Shown one piece after another: positions 34,742 through 43,757 of a DNA stretch of 45,292 nucleotides (its first letter is position 1; every line of letters starts with the position of its first letter). The DNA is taken from the NCBI GenBank assembly GCA_964388965.1, contig CAYMCP010000021.1:1-45292 (forward strand), given 5' to 3'. The stretch comes from Albibeggiatoa sp964388965 (GTDB lineage Bacteria > Pseudomonadota > Gammaproteobacteria > Beggiatoales > Beggiatoaceae). A model generated the notes under the pieces. It saw nothing but the letters and a program-made list of their open reading frames with translations, made no database searches and was not told the DNA's origin. The position numbers and the translations under genes were made by a program.

Positions 34742-35865
34742 CACTGAAACTGCAACCAGAGATAATCAACTAATTGCTGCAAAATATTACCTGTATCGAC
34801 TTGATTTAATGCTACCAATGCGCGAGATGATAACACTTTATCTTGCAAACTAATTTTTAACATACCGTATTCACGACCTTGAAAGACAGGTGCTATTATT
34901 TTTTTATCGATTTGTAATGTTGCCTTTAGATTTTTATACTGACCTTTGGGAATCGTAATAAATAATGGGCTAGGCAAACCCAAGTTTACATTACGACTAC
35001 TCCCCTTCCAGACCCGCTCACTGGTAATGGTTTGTTTTTCTGGGTATAACTTGTAGGTTTTAAAAAAGCGATAGCCATAATCTAGCATTTTTTGTGATTG
35101 AATAACGCGCTCTTTTTTACTATTAGCTCCTAAAATCACCGAAATTAAACGCATTCCATCACGTTTTGCAGAAGCAATTAAGCAATAACCCGCATTATCA
35201 GTAAAGCCTGTTTTCATGCCATCTACGCTATTATCACGCCATAACAGTAAATTACGATTATTTTGTGTGATATTATTATGAGTATATTCCTTTTCAGAGT
35301 ACCAACGATAGAAATCTGGAAAATCCCGAATAATTGCCCGTGCCATAATCGCCAAATCATACGCAGTACTATAATGTCCTTCTTCTGACAAACCCGTACT
35401 ATTTTTGTACTGAGTATTTTTTAAACCCAAAAGTTGTGCCTTCTCATTCATCAATTTGACAAAATTTTCTTCATTTCCAGCAACATACTCTGCCAATGCC
35501 ATACTAGCATCATTACCAGATTGAATAATCATCCCTTTAACTAACTCTTTAACCATGACCGCAGAATCATGCTCCAAATACATCCGTGAGCCTTTCATTT
35601 GCCATGCCTTCTTACTGATATGCACTTCACTTTCTAATTTAATATGACCTTCTTTCAATGCGTTAAACACGATATAGGCTGTCATTAATTTTGTTAAACT
35701 AGCAGGTTCTAAGCGTTGATGAAGATTTTTTTCCAACAAAATCTGTTCGCTATGATAGTCTTGTAAAATATAAGATTTTGCAGTAATCATAGGTAAAACT
35801 GGAGAAATTTCAACGGCTTGTGCTGTAACTGTCCACATCAAAAATATCAATACAATCATTTGCAT
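34741..35865 (-). CDS. D-alanyl-D-alanine carboxypeptidase (PBP5/6 family)
   Basis: A 374-residue periplasmic penicillin-binding protein that trims the terminal D-Ala of peptidoglycan stem peptides. A signal peptide (about 1-17, cleavage after AQA) precedes the S11 peptidase domain with the three active-site motifs SLTK (56-59), SGN (116-118) and KTG (218-220). The C-terminal beta domain (about 270-360) and a terminal amphipathic helix near LQQLVDYLWLQFQ, which anchors to the inner membrane, are present. AAGAAG lies before the ATG. It is the first gene of the operon with holB and pilZ. Whether it corresponds to DacA, DacC or DacD cannot be told. Confidence 0.94.
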   Translation of the reverse strand: MQMIVLIFLMWTVTAQAVEISPVLPMITAKSYILQDYHSEQILLEKNLHQRLEPASLTKLMTAYIVFNALKEGHIKLESEVHISKKAWQMKGSRMYLEHDSAVMVKELVKGMIIQSGNDASMALAEYVAGNEENFVKLMNEKAQLLGLKNTQYKNSTGLSEEGHYSTAYDLAIMARAIIRDFPDFYRWYSEKEYTHNNITQNNRNLLLWRDNSVDGMKTGFTDNAGYCLIASAKRDGMRLISVILGANSKKERVIQSQKMLDYGYRFFKTYKLYPEKQTITSERVWKGSSRNVNLGLPSPLFITIPKGQYKNLKATLQIDKKIIAPVFQGREYGMLKISLQDKVLSSRALVALNQVDTGNILQQLVDYLWLQFQ

Positions 35866-35997
35866 ACAAAGTCTTCTTTAAAATTTGGTCTTGGAGTAGG
35901 TTTATTTTACGGAAAATTGATGAAAACGTAAAATCTAACAATAAAAGCAAGTATTTTCACAACCTTAACAATTAGGAATGTATTACGCGGTATGGAT

Positions 35998-38900
35998 TCA
36001 CTTGTCACCTATATCAGCTAATTTTTTTAACTTTTTTAACTCTTCCAACGCACCCAAATCACTAAAAAACGCTTTCGCTTTTTCAACATGTTGTTGCTGT
36101 AACGCTGCATTATCCGTTAAATGACGCGCAATCTCATAATGTGCTAATCCACACTCATACGGCATATTTAAGTGCATTGCCTCATCAAGTCCCATTTTCC
36201 AAACATGATGCGCCTGCCGCTCTTTCCGTTGCAACCACAAATACAATCCTTGCCACAAATACGCGCGAGGCTGTGCCACAGGATAAATATTTGCGTAAGT
36301 CTGCAATTGCTGACATGCTCGCCGCGACAATTTAGCAAATGCAAACCGTTCTTTTGACAACAATTTTTCCTGAAACGTCAAATATGGATTTTGTTCTAAA
36401 TATTTTTCCCACTGCGTCAAATATACTAACGCTACACTAGAATAAGCTTCAAATAACTCGATACTTGGTATCTCAATTTTTTCAATTAAATGTGCCGTTT
36501 TAGTCGCCATTTGTACCGCCTGTTTAGGCAAACCCTGTTGCAAATACACCAAACTCAATAAACCACACACCTGTATTGCCTCAGGATGCAATAATAATCC
36601 ATTAGGCAATGCCTGAATCACTTTTAAACACTGCACTGCCGCTTCAGTTTCGCTCAAACGTAACGTACACAAACCCTGTTGGCACAAACCCCATACTTGT
36701 GCTTGAATATCACTATGTTGGGTTGCCATCATATAAATCATCTGTGCTTTTTTCAGACTTTCATGTATATCTGCTTGAAAATAAAGTTGTTGTGCCAAAA
36801 TATTTAAACTTTCTACTTGTCTGCGCGTATCTCCCAAATACTCTGCATTTTTCAAAGCTTGTATCAATCGTGTTTCGCCGGCTTGCCAACGTCCATACGC
36901 CACATCATGCAAACCTGCCAACATAGACACCCAACTCGATGTTTTTAAATCATTTTGTTGCTTAGACAAATCTAACGCTTTTTGCATAAAATTATCTGCT
37001 TGCGCAAATCGTTGTCGCATTGCCATAGCCAAACCCATTTGCGCGTAATGACGGGCTAAAATTCCCTGATTACCTTGTTCTGGCAACGATTCCACGATAT
37101 TTAATCCCGCCAAGCTGGCATAAAAACATAAATCTGCATCTTGCTGCAAATAAGCCAATTGCATCAAACGCTCATAAAGTTGCGCACCTAATGATAGAAA
37201 ATTATCTTTATCTTCTTGTTTATGCAAGTAATATTTTGGATGACGTTGGTGCAACAATTGGCGAAATTGCTGTTGTAATATATGTTTTTTTAACGATAAA
37301 CGTTGATTTGGCGCAGGCAACTTCAATATTTTTAACGATGTGCGTAACGTATATAAACTTTCTCCAAGTTTACCTAAATATAAATATCCAGTGCCCAGTA
37401 ATAAATACCAATAAGCGCGACGAAATGGGCTAGCTTGTTCTGCTTGTTTTTGGTCAAGCTCAATAGTTTGTAAGAAAAAACTAACAGCCTCGTTATTGGC
37501 ATCATTATTTAAGGCTTGTTCTCCTGCTTTTTCATAATATTCAATGGCTTTTTCTGGCATTTTTGCATTTTCCCAGTGATAAGCGAGTATATTGTAATAA
37601 GCTTTGAAATCTGCTGCTTTTTCGTACCAACGTGCCATTGTACGATGCAATTGCACTTTTTGAGCAGTCAACAGAGCTTGATAGGCGGTATCTTGAATTA
37701 ACTCATGCTTAAATTTTAAATAACGCGCATCTTGAGTTGAACGTAAAAAATCATTATTTTTTAATATATCAATAGCTTGATATAATCCTTCACGTTTAGT
37801 AATCAAACTATATAGTTTACCTAATAGTTTTAAATGGATTTCACGTCCGATTACACTTGCTGATTTTAACGTGACTTGTTGCGCGTCTGGCATGGATTGG
37901 AAATAGGCGTTTAAAGCATAATTTAGTTGTGCGGGACAAACCACATCTTGTAATGTCATTAAAATATCTATTACTCCATTAATATTACGAATAACACCCG
38001 AATCAAGCAATATATTTGTTAGAATCTCAATAAATAATGGATTTCCAGCAGTTTTGTCCTGAATAAAATTTACTAATTCTAACGGTAATTCAGTAATATT
38101 TAAACGTTGCATAAGTAAAAAATATGTCTCATCTAACGTTAACCCTTGTAAATATATTGAATGAAAATGCGCATGAGTTTCTAATTGCGGAAAGGACAAA
38201 CCAACCGGACGAGTCGCTAAAATAATTAAAAGCGGTTGAACGCGACGCACCACTCGTTGTAATAATAAGCGTGAACAAGAATCTAAATAATGTAAGTTCT
38301 CGAAAATAAATACATAACGGCGAGAACTGTGTTTAACTAAATCTTGTAATAAAGCGATGACTAGCGCGTGAGTATTGTCAATACGGATTTGTCCTTTCAT
38401 CTGTTCTGTTAAGCGATTTTCAGGTAATTGTAATGGTAGTAATTGATTTAATAATGGAAAACGCGCTGCTAATGCAGGGACAACTTGAATACGGCGCAAC
38501 ATTTCGCTGCATTGTTTGGTAGAGTTTAAACCTGAAAATTCATGATTTAATAATTGAGTAAATAAACTGCGCCATACATGATACAAAGTATTTTGTTTGT
38601 GTTTTTCAGCATGACAGGTCAGACAAACGATGCTGGTTAAGTGTTGGCTATGGGTCGGGGTATAGTAAAATTGGGTTGATTGAGCTTGTTGTATTAAGTC
38701 TTCAATTAAATTGGTTTTGCCAATGCCTGCCTCGCCTTCAATTAATACGACTGAGCCTTGTGCTTGTTGGTGCAATAAAGTGAGTTGCTTGGATAAGCTA
38801 TGTCGCGCTTCATGTCTGCCAACTGTATTTGTATTATTTAATGGGCTGTATAATGCTATGGCTTCAAAACTTAGGTGGGTAACAGGAGGTAAATATTCGT

Positions 38901-40026
38901 AATGAATTAAATGCTTTGTAGGTTGATAAATTGAGTCATCACATAAAATTTTATTTTCTGCAACGAGGCTTAATCCTAATGCTAATTGCATTGGCAATCC
39001 TACCACGTCAAAGTGACGACATTTAGCATTGCCGCGATGTCCACAAAATACCTGCCCTGCGCTTAATCCAATTTGGTAATCAATTTGTTGGTCAGTTAAT
39101 AAATTTTGTAATTTTTGTGCAGTTTGAATGGCATGTAAATTATTTAGATAGTGCGGTTGCGCAAAGCCCCAGCCTGCAATGAATAATGTGCCAGTACCGT
39201 GTTGCATTAATTCAATTAAACTTCCTTTATAATGATTTATAACGGATTGAAAGTCATACACTAAATCTTGTAATTGTGACAATATATCAGATTGGTTGTA
39301 GTCTAAATTAGGTAAATTTAAGCATAATAAGCTTACTTCACACTGAGTCCACTGTTGCGCTAATTCCATTTGTGCTAGTACAACGGGTGATATATAGCGT
39401 TTTAGTAGTTGTTCGGATTCGGGTGGTAAAGTAATGCTAGGTAAATGGCGTGGTTTTAATGGACGATATAATTTTTCTAATTGTATAAAGTTATCATTAA
39501 ATGCTTGTCCTTTAGCGTAATTGCGCAATAAACTCCATGTTTCTTTGGTGATGAGTACGTCATTGGTATTTTGTGGTATGTATAATTGTTGTAGCATTGG
39601 GCTGGCAACGATAAATTCCCAGTGTTCTTCAGCACCGCCAACGGTTGCGACCCATAGCGTATCTGCACCCAAGCGGATATGTAGCTCAATGTCAATTGAA
39701 GACTCTTTTAATGCTAATGAGCAAGCGGCAGCACGCCGAGTTACAACGGACAAGTCTTTGCCTGATACGCCTACTGTCCATACTGATAATAGAGTATCAC
39801 CAAATAATTTGACCACTTCGCCACCGTGATCGTTTAATAGGTCAATGAGTTGTTCAAAGTGATGATTAAGTCGTTGTGCTTGTTGGCTAAAGCCTATCGT
39901 TTCGATGAGCAATAGAGCCGCTTCGTAACGTTTAGCCGTAGGCGCAGGTTGTTGCTCTGGATTGTGAGCGTGATGACGTTGCACAAGTGCGGGTGTGTAG
40001 CTTATAAGTGTTTCTAAGGTGGACAT
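35998..40026 (-). CDS. Tandem degenerate class III cyclase domains with ATPase and TPR repeats
   Basis: A 1342-residue multidomain protein. Residues about 30-190 and 215-400 look like class III nucleotide cyclase domains; about 405-700 is an AAA/STAND-type ATPase with Walker A EGEAGIGKTN (Lys near 435) and a Walker B-like YVFIFENLHYLD; about 820-1340 is a long run of TPR-like helices. This order is that of soluble adenylyl cyclase (AC10-like) and many bacterial proteins. The catalytic residues are eroded: the first metal Asp is Glu in domain 1 (IETIGF) and absent in domain 2, and the usual VNxAAR is MQLALG in domain 2. Catalysis is therefore doubtful; a signalling or scaffold role is more likely. 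It stands alone, with the dacA-like gene downstream. Confidence 0.82.
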   Translation of the reverse strand: MSTLETLISYTPALVQRHHAHNPEQQPAPTAKRYEAALLLIETIGFSQQAQRLNHHFEQLIDLLNDHGGEVVKLFGDTLLSVWTVGVSGKDLSVVTRRAAACSLALKESSIDIELHIRLGADTLWVATVGGAEEHWEFIVASPMLQQLYIPQNTNDVLITKETWSLLRNYAKGQAFNDNFIQLEKLYRPLKPRHLPSITLPPESEQLLKRYISPVVLAQMELAQQWTQCEVSLLCLNLPNLDYNQSDILSQLQDLVYDFQSVINHYKGSLIELMQHGTGTLFIAGWGFAQPHYLNNLHAIQTAQKLQNLLTDQQIDYQIGLSAGQVFCGHRGNAKCRHFDVVGLPMQLALGLSLVAENKILCDDSIYQPTKHLIHYEYLPPVTHLSFEAIALYSPLNNTNTVGRHEARHSLSKQLTLLHQQAQGSVVLIEGEAGIGKTNLIEDLIQQAQSTQFYYTPTHSQHLTSIVCLTCHAEKHKQNTLYHVWRSLFTQLLNHEFSGLNSTKQCSEMLRRIQVVPALAARFPLLNQLLPLQLPENRLTEQMKGQIRIDNTHALVIALLQDLVKHSSRRYVFIFENLHYLDSCSRLLLQRVVRRVQPLLIILATRPVGLSFPQLETHAHFHSIYLQGLTLDETYFLLMQRLNITELPLELVNFIQDKTAGNPLFIEILTNILLDSGVIRNINGVIDILMTLQDVVCPAQLNYALNAYFQSMPDAQQVTLKSASVIGREIHLKLLGKLYSLITKREGLYQAIDILKNNDFLRSTQDARYLKFKHELIQDTAYQALLTAQKVQLHRTMARWYEKAADFKAYYNILAYHWENAKMPEKAIEYYEKAGEQALNNDANNEAVSFFLQTIELDQKQAEQASPFRRAYWYLLLGTGYLYLGKLGESLYTLRTSLKILKLPAPNQRLSLKKHILQQQFRQLLHQRHPKYYLHKQEDKDNFLSLGAQLYERLMQLAYLQQDADLCFYASLAGLNIVESLPEQGNQGILARHYAQMGLAMAMRQRFAQADNFMQKALDLSKQQNDLKTSSWVSMLAGLHDVAYGRWQAGETRLIQALKNAEYLGDTRRQVESLNILAQQLYFQADIHESLKKAQMIYMMATQHSDIQAQVWGLCQQGLCTLRLSETEAAVQCLKVIQALPNGLLLHPEAIQVCGLLSLVYLQQGLPKQAVQMATKTAHLIEKIEIPSIELFEAYSSVALVYLTQWEKYLEQNPYLTFQEKLLSKERFAFAKLSRRACQQLQTYANIYPVAQPRAYLWQGLYLWLQRKERQAHHVWKMGLDEAMHLNMPYECGLAHYEIARHLTDNAALQQQHVEKAKAFFSDLGALEELKKLKKLADIGDK

Positions 40027-40135
40027 TGCACTGATAGGAGGTTATTCGCAGTGTTTATATCATAACATGTTGTTGGTGATTTGGGTCTTTAGAATTCGTT
40101 ATTGCAGCAATTCCCAAAAGGAGAATCATGTTATA

Positions 40136-40179
40136 GGACGCTGGTGCGTCCAATTGGATGACGACGCAGTGCGTCGTCA
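40136..40179. repeat. REP-like double hairpin, best-preserved copy
   Basis: GGACGC-TGGT-GCGTCC (40136-40151) and TGACGACGCAGTGCGTCGTCA (40159-40179) are both perfect palindromes. This is the clearest copy of the family and directly precedes the group II intron remnant. Confidence 0.75.
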
Positions 40180-40189
40180 CGAGGAGAAC

Positions 40190-40269
40190 GACTGGAGAGC
40201 CGTGTGCGGGAGAACTGCACGCACGGTTCGGAGGGAGGGGAATGCCGTAAGGCTTTTCTCTACCCCCAT
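40190..40269 (+). mobile_element. Group II intron 3'-end remnant (domains V and VI)
   Basis: Positions 40197-40229 fold as domain V: GAGCCGTGTGC pairs with GCACGCACGGTTC, including the AGC triad, a two-base bulge and a GNRA-like GGAGAA loop, the universally conserved catalytic helix. The following GGAGGGAGGGGAATGCC, loop GTAA, GGC and TACCCCC (about 40231-40268) form domain VI with an unpaired adenosine at 40262, which is 7-8 bases from the putative 3' end CAT at 40269, as expected of a branch point. Domains I-IV and any maturase are missing, so this cannot splice. REP-like hairpins flank it. Confidence 0.85.
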
Positions 40270-40276
40270 AGCCACC

Positions 40277-40290
40277 GACGCACCAGCGTC
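40277..40290 (-). repeat. Inverted REP-like hairpin after the intron remnant
   Basis: GACGCACCAGCGTC is the exact complement of GACGCTGGTGCGTC within 40136-40151. It is followed by CCTCGTCCCAACGGAGAT (about 40307-40324), a block shared with the repeat at 12536-12563. Confidence 0.6.
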
Positions 40291-40327
40291 ATGCAAAAAG
40301 AATTTTCCTCGTCCCAACGGAGATTAT

Positions 40328-42376
40328 TTAAGCATTCTCGTCAGGATATGAAGGTCTTAATTTCTGCAACCCGAATATCATACTAAATAAGCTTACACCA
40401 ATCACATAGCTGATATATTGATTAGGTAAATCGGCAAATCCAGCAACTTCTTTTGGTAAAAATAACATTATCATGACTGGAATAAATAACAAACGTTCAT
40501 ACCAAGTGGTGCGAATATAAAAATGGTTTTGCAAAAAGGAAGCAAACGCAAACATACCTAATGTTGTCATGGTGAAGATTAAAGCAACTTCAAATGGATT
40601 CGTAATCCATACCCAACCACTGGCATTAGTTGGATCATGTTCGTCAATTGATCGGATGAGTAACACTTCTGAATTGAAGAAAAATATGAACGGTAAAATT
40701 GCGGTACGCATGTCATAAGTGAAGCCTTGAATACCTGTTTTAATGGGATTAGCACGGGCAATACCTGCTGCGGCATAGGCTGCAATTCCTACAGGCGGCG
40801 TGTCATCTGCCAAAATACCGAAGTAAAATACAAATAAGTGTGCTGCAATCGCGGGTACAAAATAACCTGTGTCCTGAGATAAAGTTAAAATGACTGGCGC
40901 AGTCAGAGAAGCCATAATGATATAATTTGCTGTGGTAGGCAAGCCCATCCCTAAAATTAGTGAAATAATGGCAGTGAAAATTAAAATTAAAATAATATTA
41001 CCATTTGCAAGCTGTTCAATTATTTCAACTAATATCTGTCCAATACCGGTTAAAGTAACAGAACCTACGACAATACCGGCAACGGCTGTCGCTAATGCAA
41101 TTGGAATCATATTTTTTGCACCTGATACCATGCCGTTAAATATATCTATAAAACCTTGTAAAAAGAGTGATTGGGTTATTTTTTGTCCCGTAACTAATGC
41201 TGCGAGAGGATGTTGTACTACCATAATTAACATTATAAACATAATAGCGTTGAAAGCGGCTGCAATGGCAGATTGTTGTAGCCAAACGAGTGTATAAATT
41301 AGGAAAAAAATTGGAATTAAATAGTGTAAACCTGATAAAAAGGTTTTTAATTTTGCAGGTAATTGGCTAGGGTCTTCGCCTTGAATACCTAATTTACAGG
41401 CTTCTAAATGCACGACATAAAATAACGCAAAATAGGATACAAAAGCAGGAATGAATGCCGCGTAAATAACATTAGCGTAACTAATTCCTAAATATTCGGC
41501 GATGATAAAAGCGGCTGCACCCATAATTGGAGGCATTAATTGACCGTTAGTGCTTGCTGCAACTTCGACCGCTGCCGCTTTGTGTGGCGGAAATCCAATG
41601 TGTTTCATTAATGGAATGGTAAATGTACCGGTTGTCACTGTATTGGCTGTGGATGAGCCAGAAATAATCCCCGTCAATCCACTGGCAACAACAGATGCTT
41701 TTGCAGGACCTCCGCGAAATCGTCCCAGTAAAGCGTATGATAAATTAATAAAATATTGTCCAGCTCCCGCTTTTTCTAATAATGAGCCAAATAGTACAAA
41801 TAAGAATACAAAACTTGCGCTGACTCCAAGCGGTACACCAAAAATTCCTTCTGTTGTCAAGAACATGTGTCCTGCTAATTTATTTAAACTTGCGCCACGA
41901 TGTGCAATTAATTCCGGCATGTAGGGTCCAAAATAGTCATAAATTAAAAACGCTATCGCTACAATGGCTAATGCTGATCCTAGTACACGTCTCGAAGCTT
42001 CTAGCAATAAAAAAGTGCTGATGATGGCAATGATAATATCGCGTTGTAAATAATCGCCCGGACGCGACGCTAATGATTTAAATTCCCAAAAAATATAGAA
42101 CGCGCCAATACTAGCAAGTAGTGCAAGTAAAAAATCAAACCAGTTAATTGGATATTTTGACCAACGGTGTAAAAATGGATAAATTAAAAATGCGAGTAAT
42201 AATGCAAAGCTAAGGTGAATAGAGCGAATTTGAGTTGAATTAAATGGGTCTGGCGCAATGACTGCATACAGTTGGAATGTTGACCAACTAAACGCAATTA
42301 AAGCGACAAGCCAATACTGCCAAGTAGTTAATTCACAGCGTTGACCTTCGAGGGTTTGAGTCATATTTTCTTGCAT
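40328..42376 (-). CDS. TRAP transporter permease, fused 4TM/12TM
   Basis: A 682-residue inner-membrane protein in which the small (DctQ-like) and large (DctM-like) permease subunits are fused, the form used by TAXI-type TRAP transporters. The GSSTANTVTTGTFTIPLMKHIGFPPHKAAAVE region and GMGLPTTANYIIMA are typical of the large-subunit signature. Such systems take up organic acids or glutamate-like substrates with a sodium gradient and a periplasmic binding protein. The ATG at 42376 is chosen because AGGA precedes it; an in-frame TTG lies two codons earlier. No TAXI binding-protein gene is adjacent: the divergent neighbour is a receptor-channel protein. Substrate unknown. Confidence 0.9.
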   Translation of the reverse strand: MQENMTQTLEGQRCELTTWQYWLVALIAFSWSTFQLYAVIAPDPFNSTQIRSIHLSFALLLAFLIYPFLHRWSKYPINWFDFLLALLASIGAFYIFWEFKSLASRPGDYLQRDIIIAIISTFLLLEASRRVLGSALAIVAIAFLIYDYFGPYMPELIAHRGASLNKLAGHMFLTTEGIFGVPLGVSASFVFLFVLFGSLLEKAGAGQYFINLSYALLGRFRGGPAKASVVASGLTGIISGSSTANTVTTGTFTIPLMKHIGFPPHKAAAVEVAASTNGQLMPPIMGAAAFIIAEYLGISYANVIYAAFIPAFVSYFALFYVVHLEACKLGIQGEDPSQLPAKLKTFLSGLHYLIPIFFLIYTLVWLQQSAIAAAFNAIMFIMLIMVVQHPLAALVTGQKITQSLFLQGFIDIFNGMVSGAKNMIPIALATAVAGIVVGSVTLTGIGQILVEIIEQLANGNIILILIFTAIISLILGMGLPTTANYIIMASLTAPVILTLSQDTGYFVPAIAAHLFVFYFGILADDTPPVGIAAYAAAGIARANPIKTGIQGFTYDMRTAILPFIFFFNSEVLLIRSIDEHDPTNASGWVWITNPFEVALIFTMTTLGMFAFASFLQNHFYIRTTWYERLLFIPVMIMLFLPKEVAGFADLPNQYISYVIGVSLFSMIFGLQKLRPSYPDENA

Positions 42377-42509
42377 AATCAATCCTATAGGGCTATTTTA
42401 AAATCTATTTATCGTTTGGTAGAAGTGTCTGAGCATTTCTCATTGATAAGTAATTCTGAATTAAGCTACAATCCATATCTCTTAAAACTCATTTAGTTTA
42501 ATACTTTAA

Positions 42510-43619
42510 ATGGAAATACTAAAACATTATATTTTTTTATTTAGCATTATTTTAATGCCTTCGCTAGCACAAGCGCAGCAGCAAAATAATGAATCTCTTT
42601 GTTTTAACGTTGCGATTACAAATAGTTTTTCTTGGACACAGTACGATATAGAGCAAACACCCGATAAACGTCAACCATTTGGTTTTAATATAGATTTATG
42701 GCAACAAATGGAACAAGATTTACGCCTATGCTCAAATTGGCAATATAACGATGATATGAAACAAGTCATATTATCGGTGCAAAATAATCAAGCTGACATA
42801 GGTTTAGTTAATTTTCCAACCGATAGTGTACTACAACTTGGTTTGCAAACAGCGACTGTTAAAGAATACACTGTCACGCATATCATAAAAAAAGTGCTTT
42901 CTGAACTGACTGCTACCTTATCATGGCGAATACTATGGATTGCAATATCAGTACTAATGATTGCAGCACTTATACGTTGGATTGTAGATCGTTTTCAACC
43001 CGAAGAATATCGCCGGTTTCAACGTAACTTTTTTAAAGAATCACTTAGATTATTATGGTGGAATGTCAACTTAATTGTTAATTGGGAAGGTTTTGATACA
43101 AGTCGTGGTGCAGCTTTGTTATTTGATTTTGCTTGGCATATTTCCGGAATGATCTTACTCGGTACGTTATTGAGTGTTCTAACTGTTTCGTTTAGTCTAG
43201 CCGCTAGTGGTAATCAAATTCATAAACAGGAAGATGTGGATGGAAAAACGGTTGCAATATTACAAAATGCGGATTATGTGAAGCATTATTTAAAACAGCG
43301 TGACCGAAATACTAAGCTGGTAGAAGTAGATAATTTAGAACAAGCATTTGAACTATTAATTACTTTTAAAGTTGATGCAGTAGTACATCAAAGTGTTGAA
43401 TTAAATAACTTTTTCGATCAATTTTATAATGAGAAGCAAAATATCCGCTTATTACCCAGTATCGTAAATTATCAGCAATATGGTGTAATCATTTCTCCCG
43501 ATAACGCATACAAAAATGCTATCTTGGAATTGCTCGACAAATACAATCGTTCTCACGGTTTAGAAGCAAGTCTTATCGAGCGTTTATCTAATAAATGGCG
43601 CATTAGCTTAAGTGATTAA
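42510..43619 (+). CDS. Ionotropic glutamate-receptor-like protein with atypical pore
   Basis: A 369-residue protein. A signal peptide (about 1-22, cleavage after AQA) precedes the first part of a periplasmic substrate-binding domain (about 30-120), interrupted by a channel module: helix 1 (about 140-159), a re-entrant pore stretch (about 176-200) and helix 2 (about 203-229), after which the binding domain resumes (about 235-365). This is the layout of prokaryotic glutamate receptors such as GluR0 and of SBP_bac_3-type channels. At the place of the potassium filter TVGYGD there is VNWEGFD, so canonical selectivity is lost. It is divergent from the TRAP permease gene. Ligand unknown; receptor-channel is inference. 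Confidence 0.75.
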   Translation: MEILKHYIFLFSIILMPSLAQAQQQNNESLCFNVAITNSFSWTQYDIEQTPDKRQPFGFNIDLWQQMEQDLRLCSNWQYNDDMKQVILSVQNNQADIGLVNFPTDSVLQLGLQTATVKEYTVTHIIKKVLSELTATLSWRILWIAISVLMIAALIRWIVDRFQPEEYRRFQRNFFKESLRLLWWNVNLIVNWEGFDTSRGAALLFDFAWHISGMILLGTLLSVLTVSFSLAASGNQIHKQEDVDGKTVAILQNADYVKHYLKQRDRNTKLVEVDNLEQAFELLITFKVDAVVHQSVELNNFFDQFYNEKQNIRLLPSIVNYQQYGVIISPDNAYKNAILELLDKYNRSHGLEASLIERLSNKWRISLSD

Positions 43620-43757
43620 AGCAATTAAATATTGCCATGAGTTTGCAGAGCAATAGATGAATTTTGTTGTATTTCTAAAATAATTGCTGAAATCATTTGC
43701 TTCCTATGTTCAAATGTCTACAATGCACCTCATTTTAATCGTTTCAATAATATCACA

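Larger units (their letters stand above)
40027..40327. other. Intergenic repeat and intron-remnant region
   Basis: The stretch between the cyclase-like gene and the TRAP permease holds REP-like hairpins (40136-40179 and 40277-40290) and the end of a group II intron (about 40190-40269). No gene is supported; frames here are accidental. Confidence 0.7.

Noticed and set aside
40019..40351. Plus-strand frames across the repeat and intron remnant
   Set aside because: The codons run through palindromic hairpins and domain V/VI of the intron; the reading frame is a by-product of RNA structure conservation.
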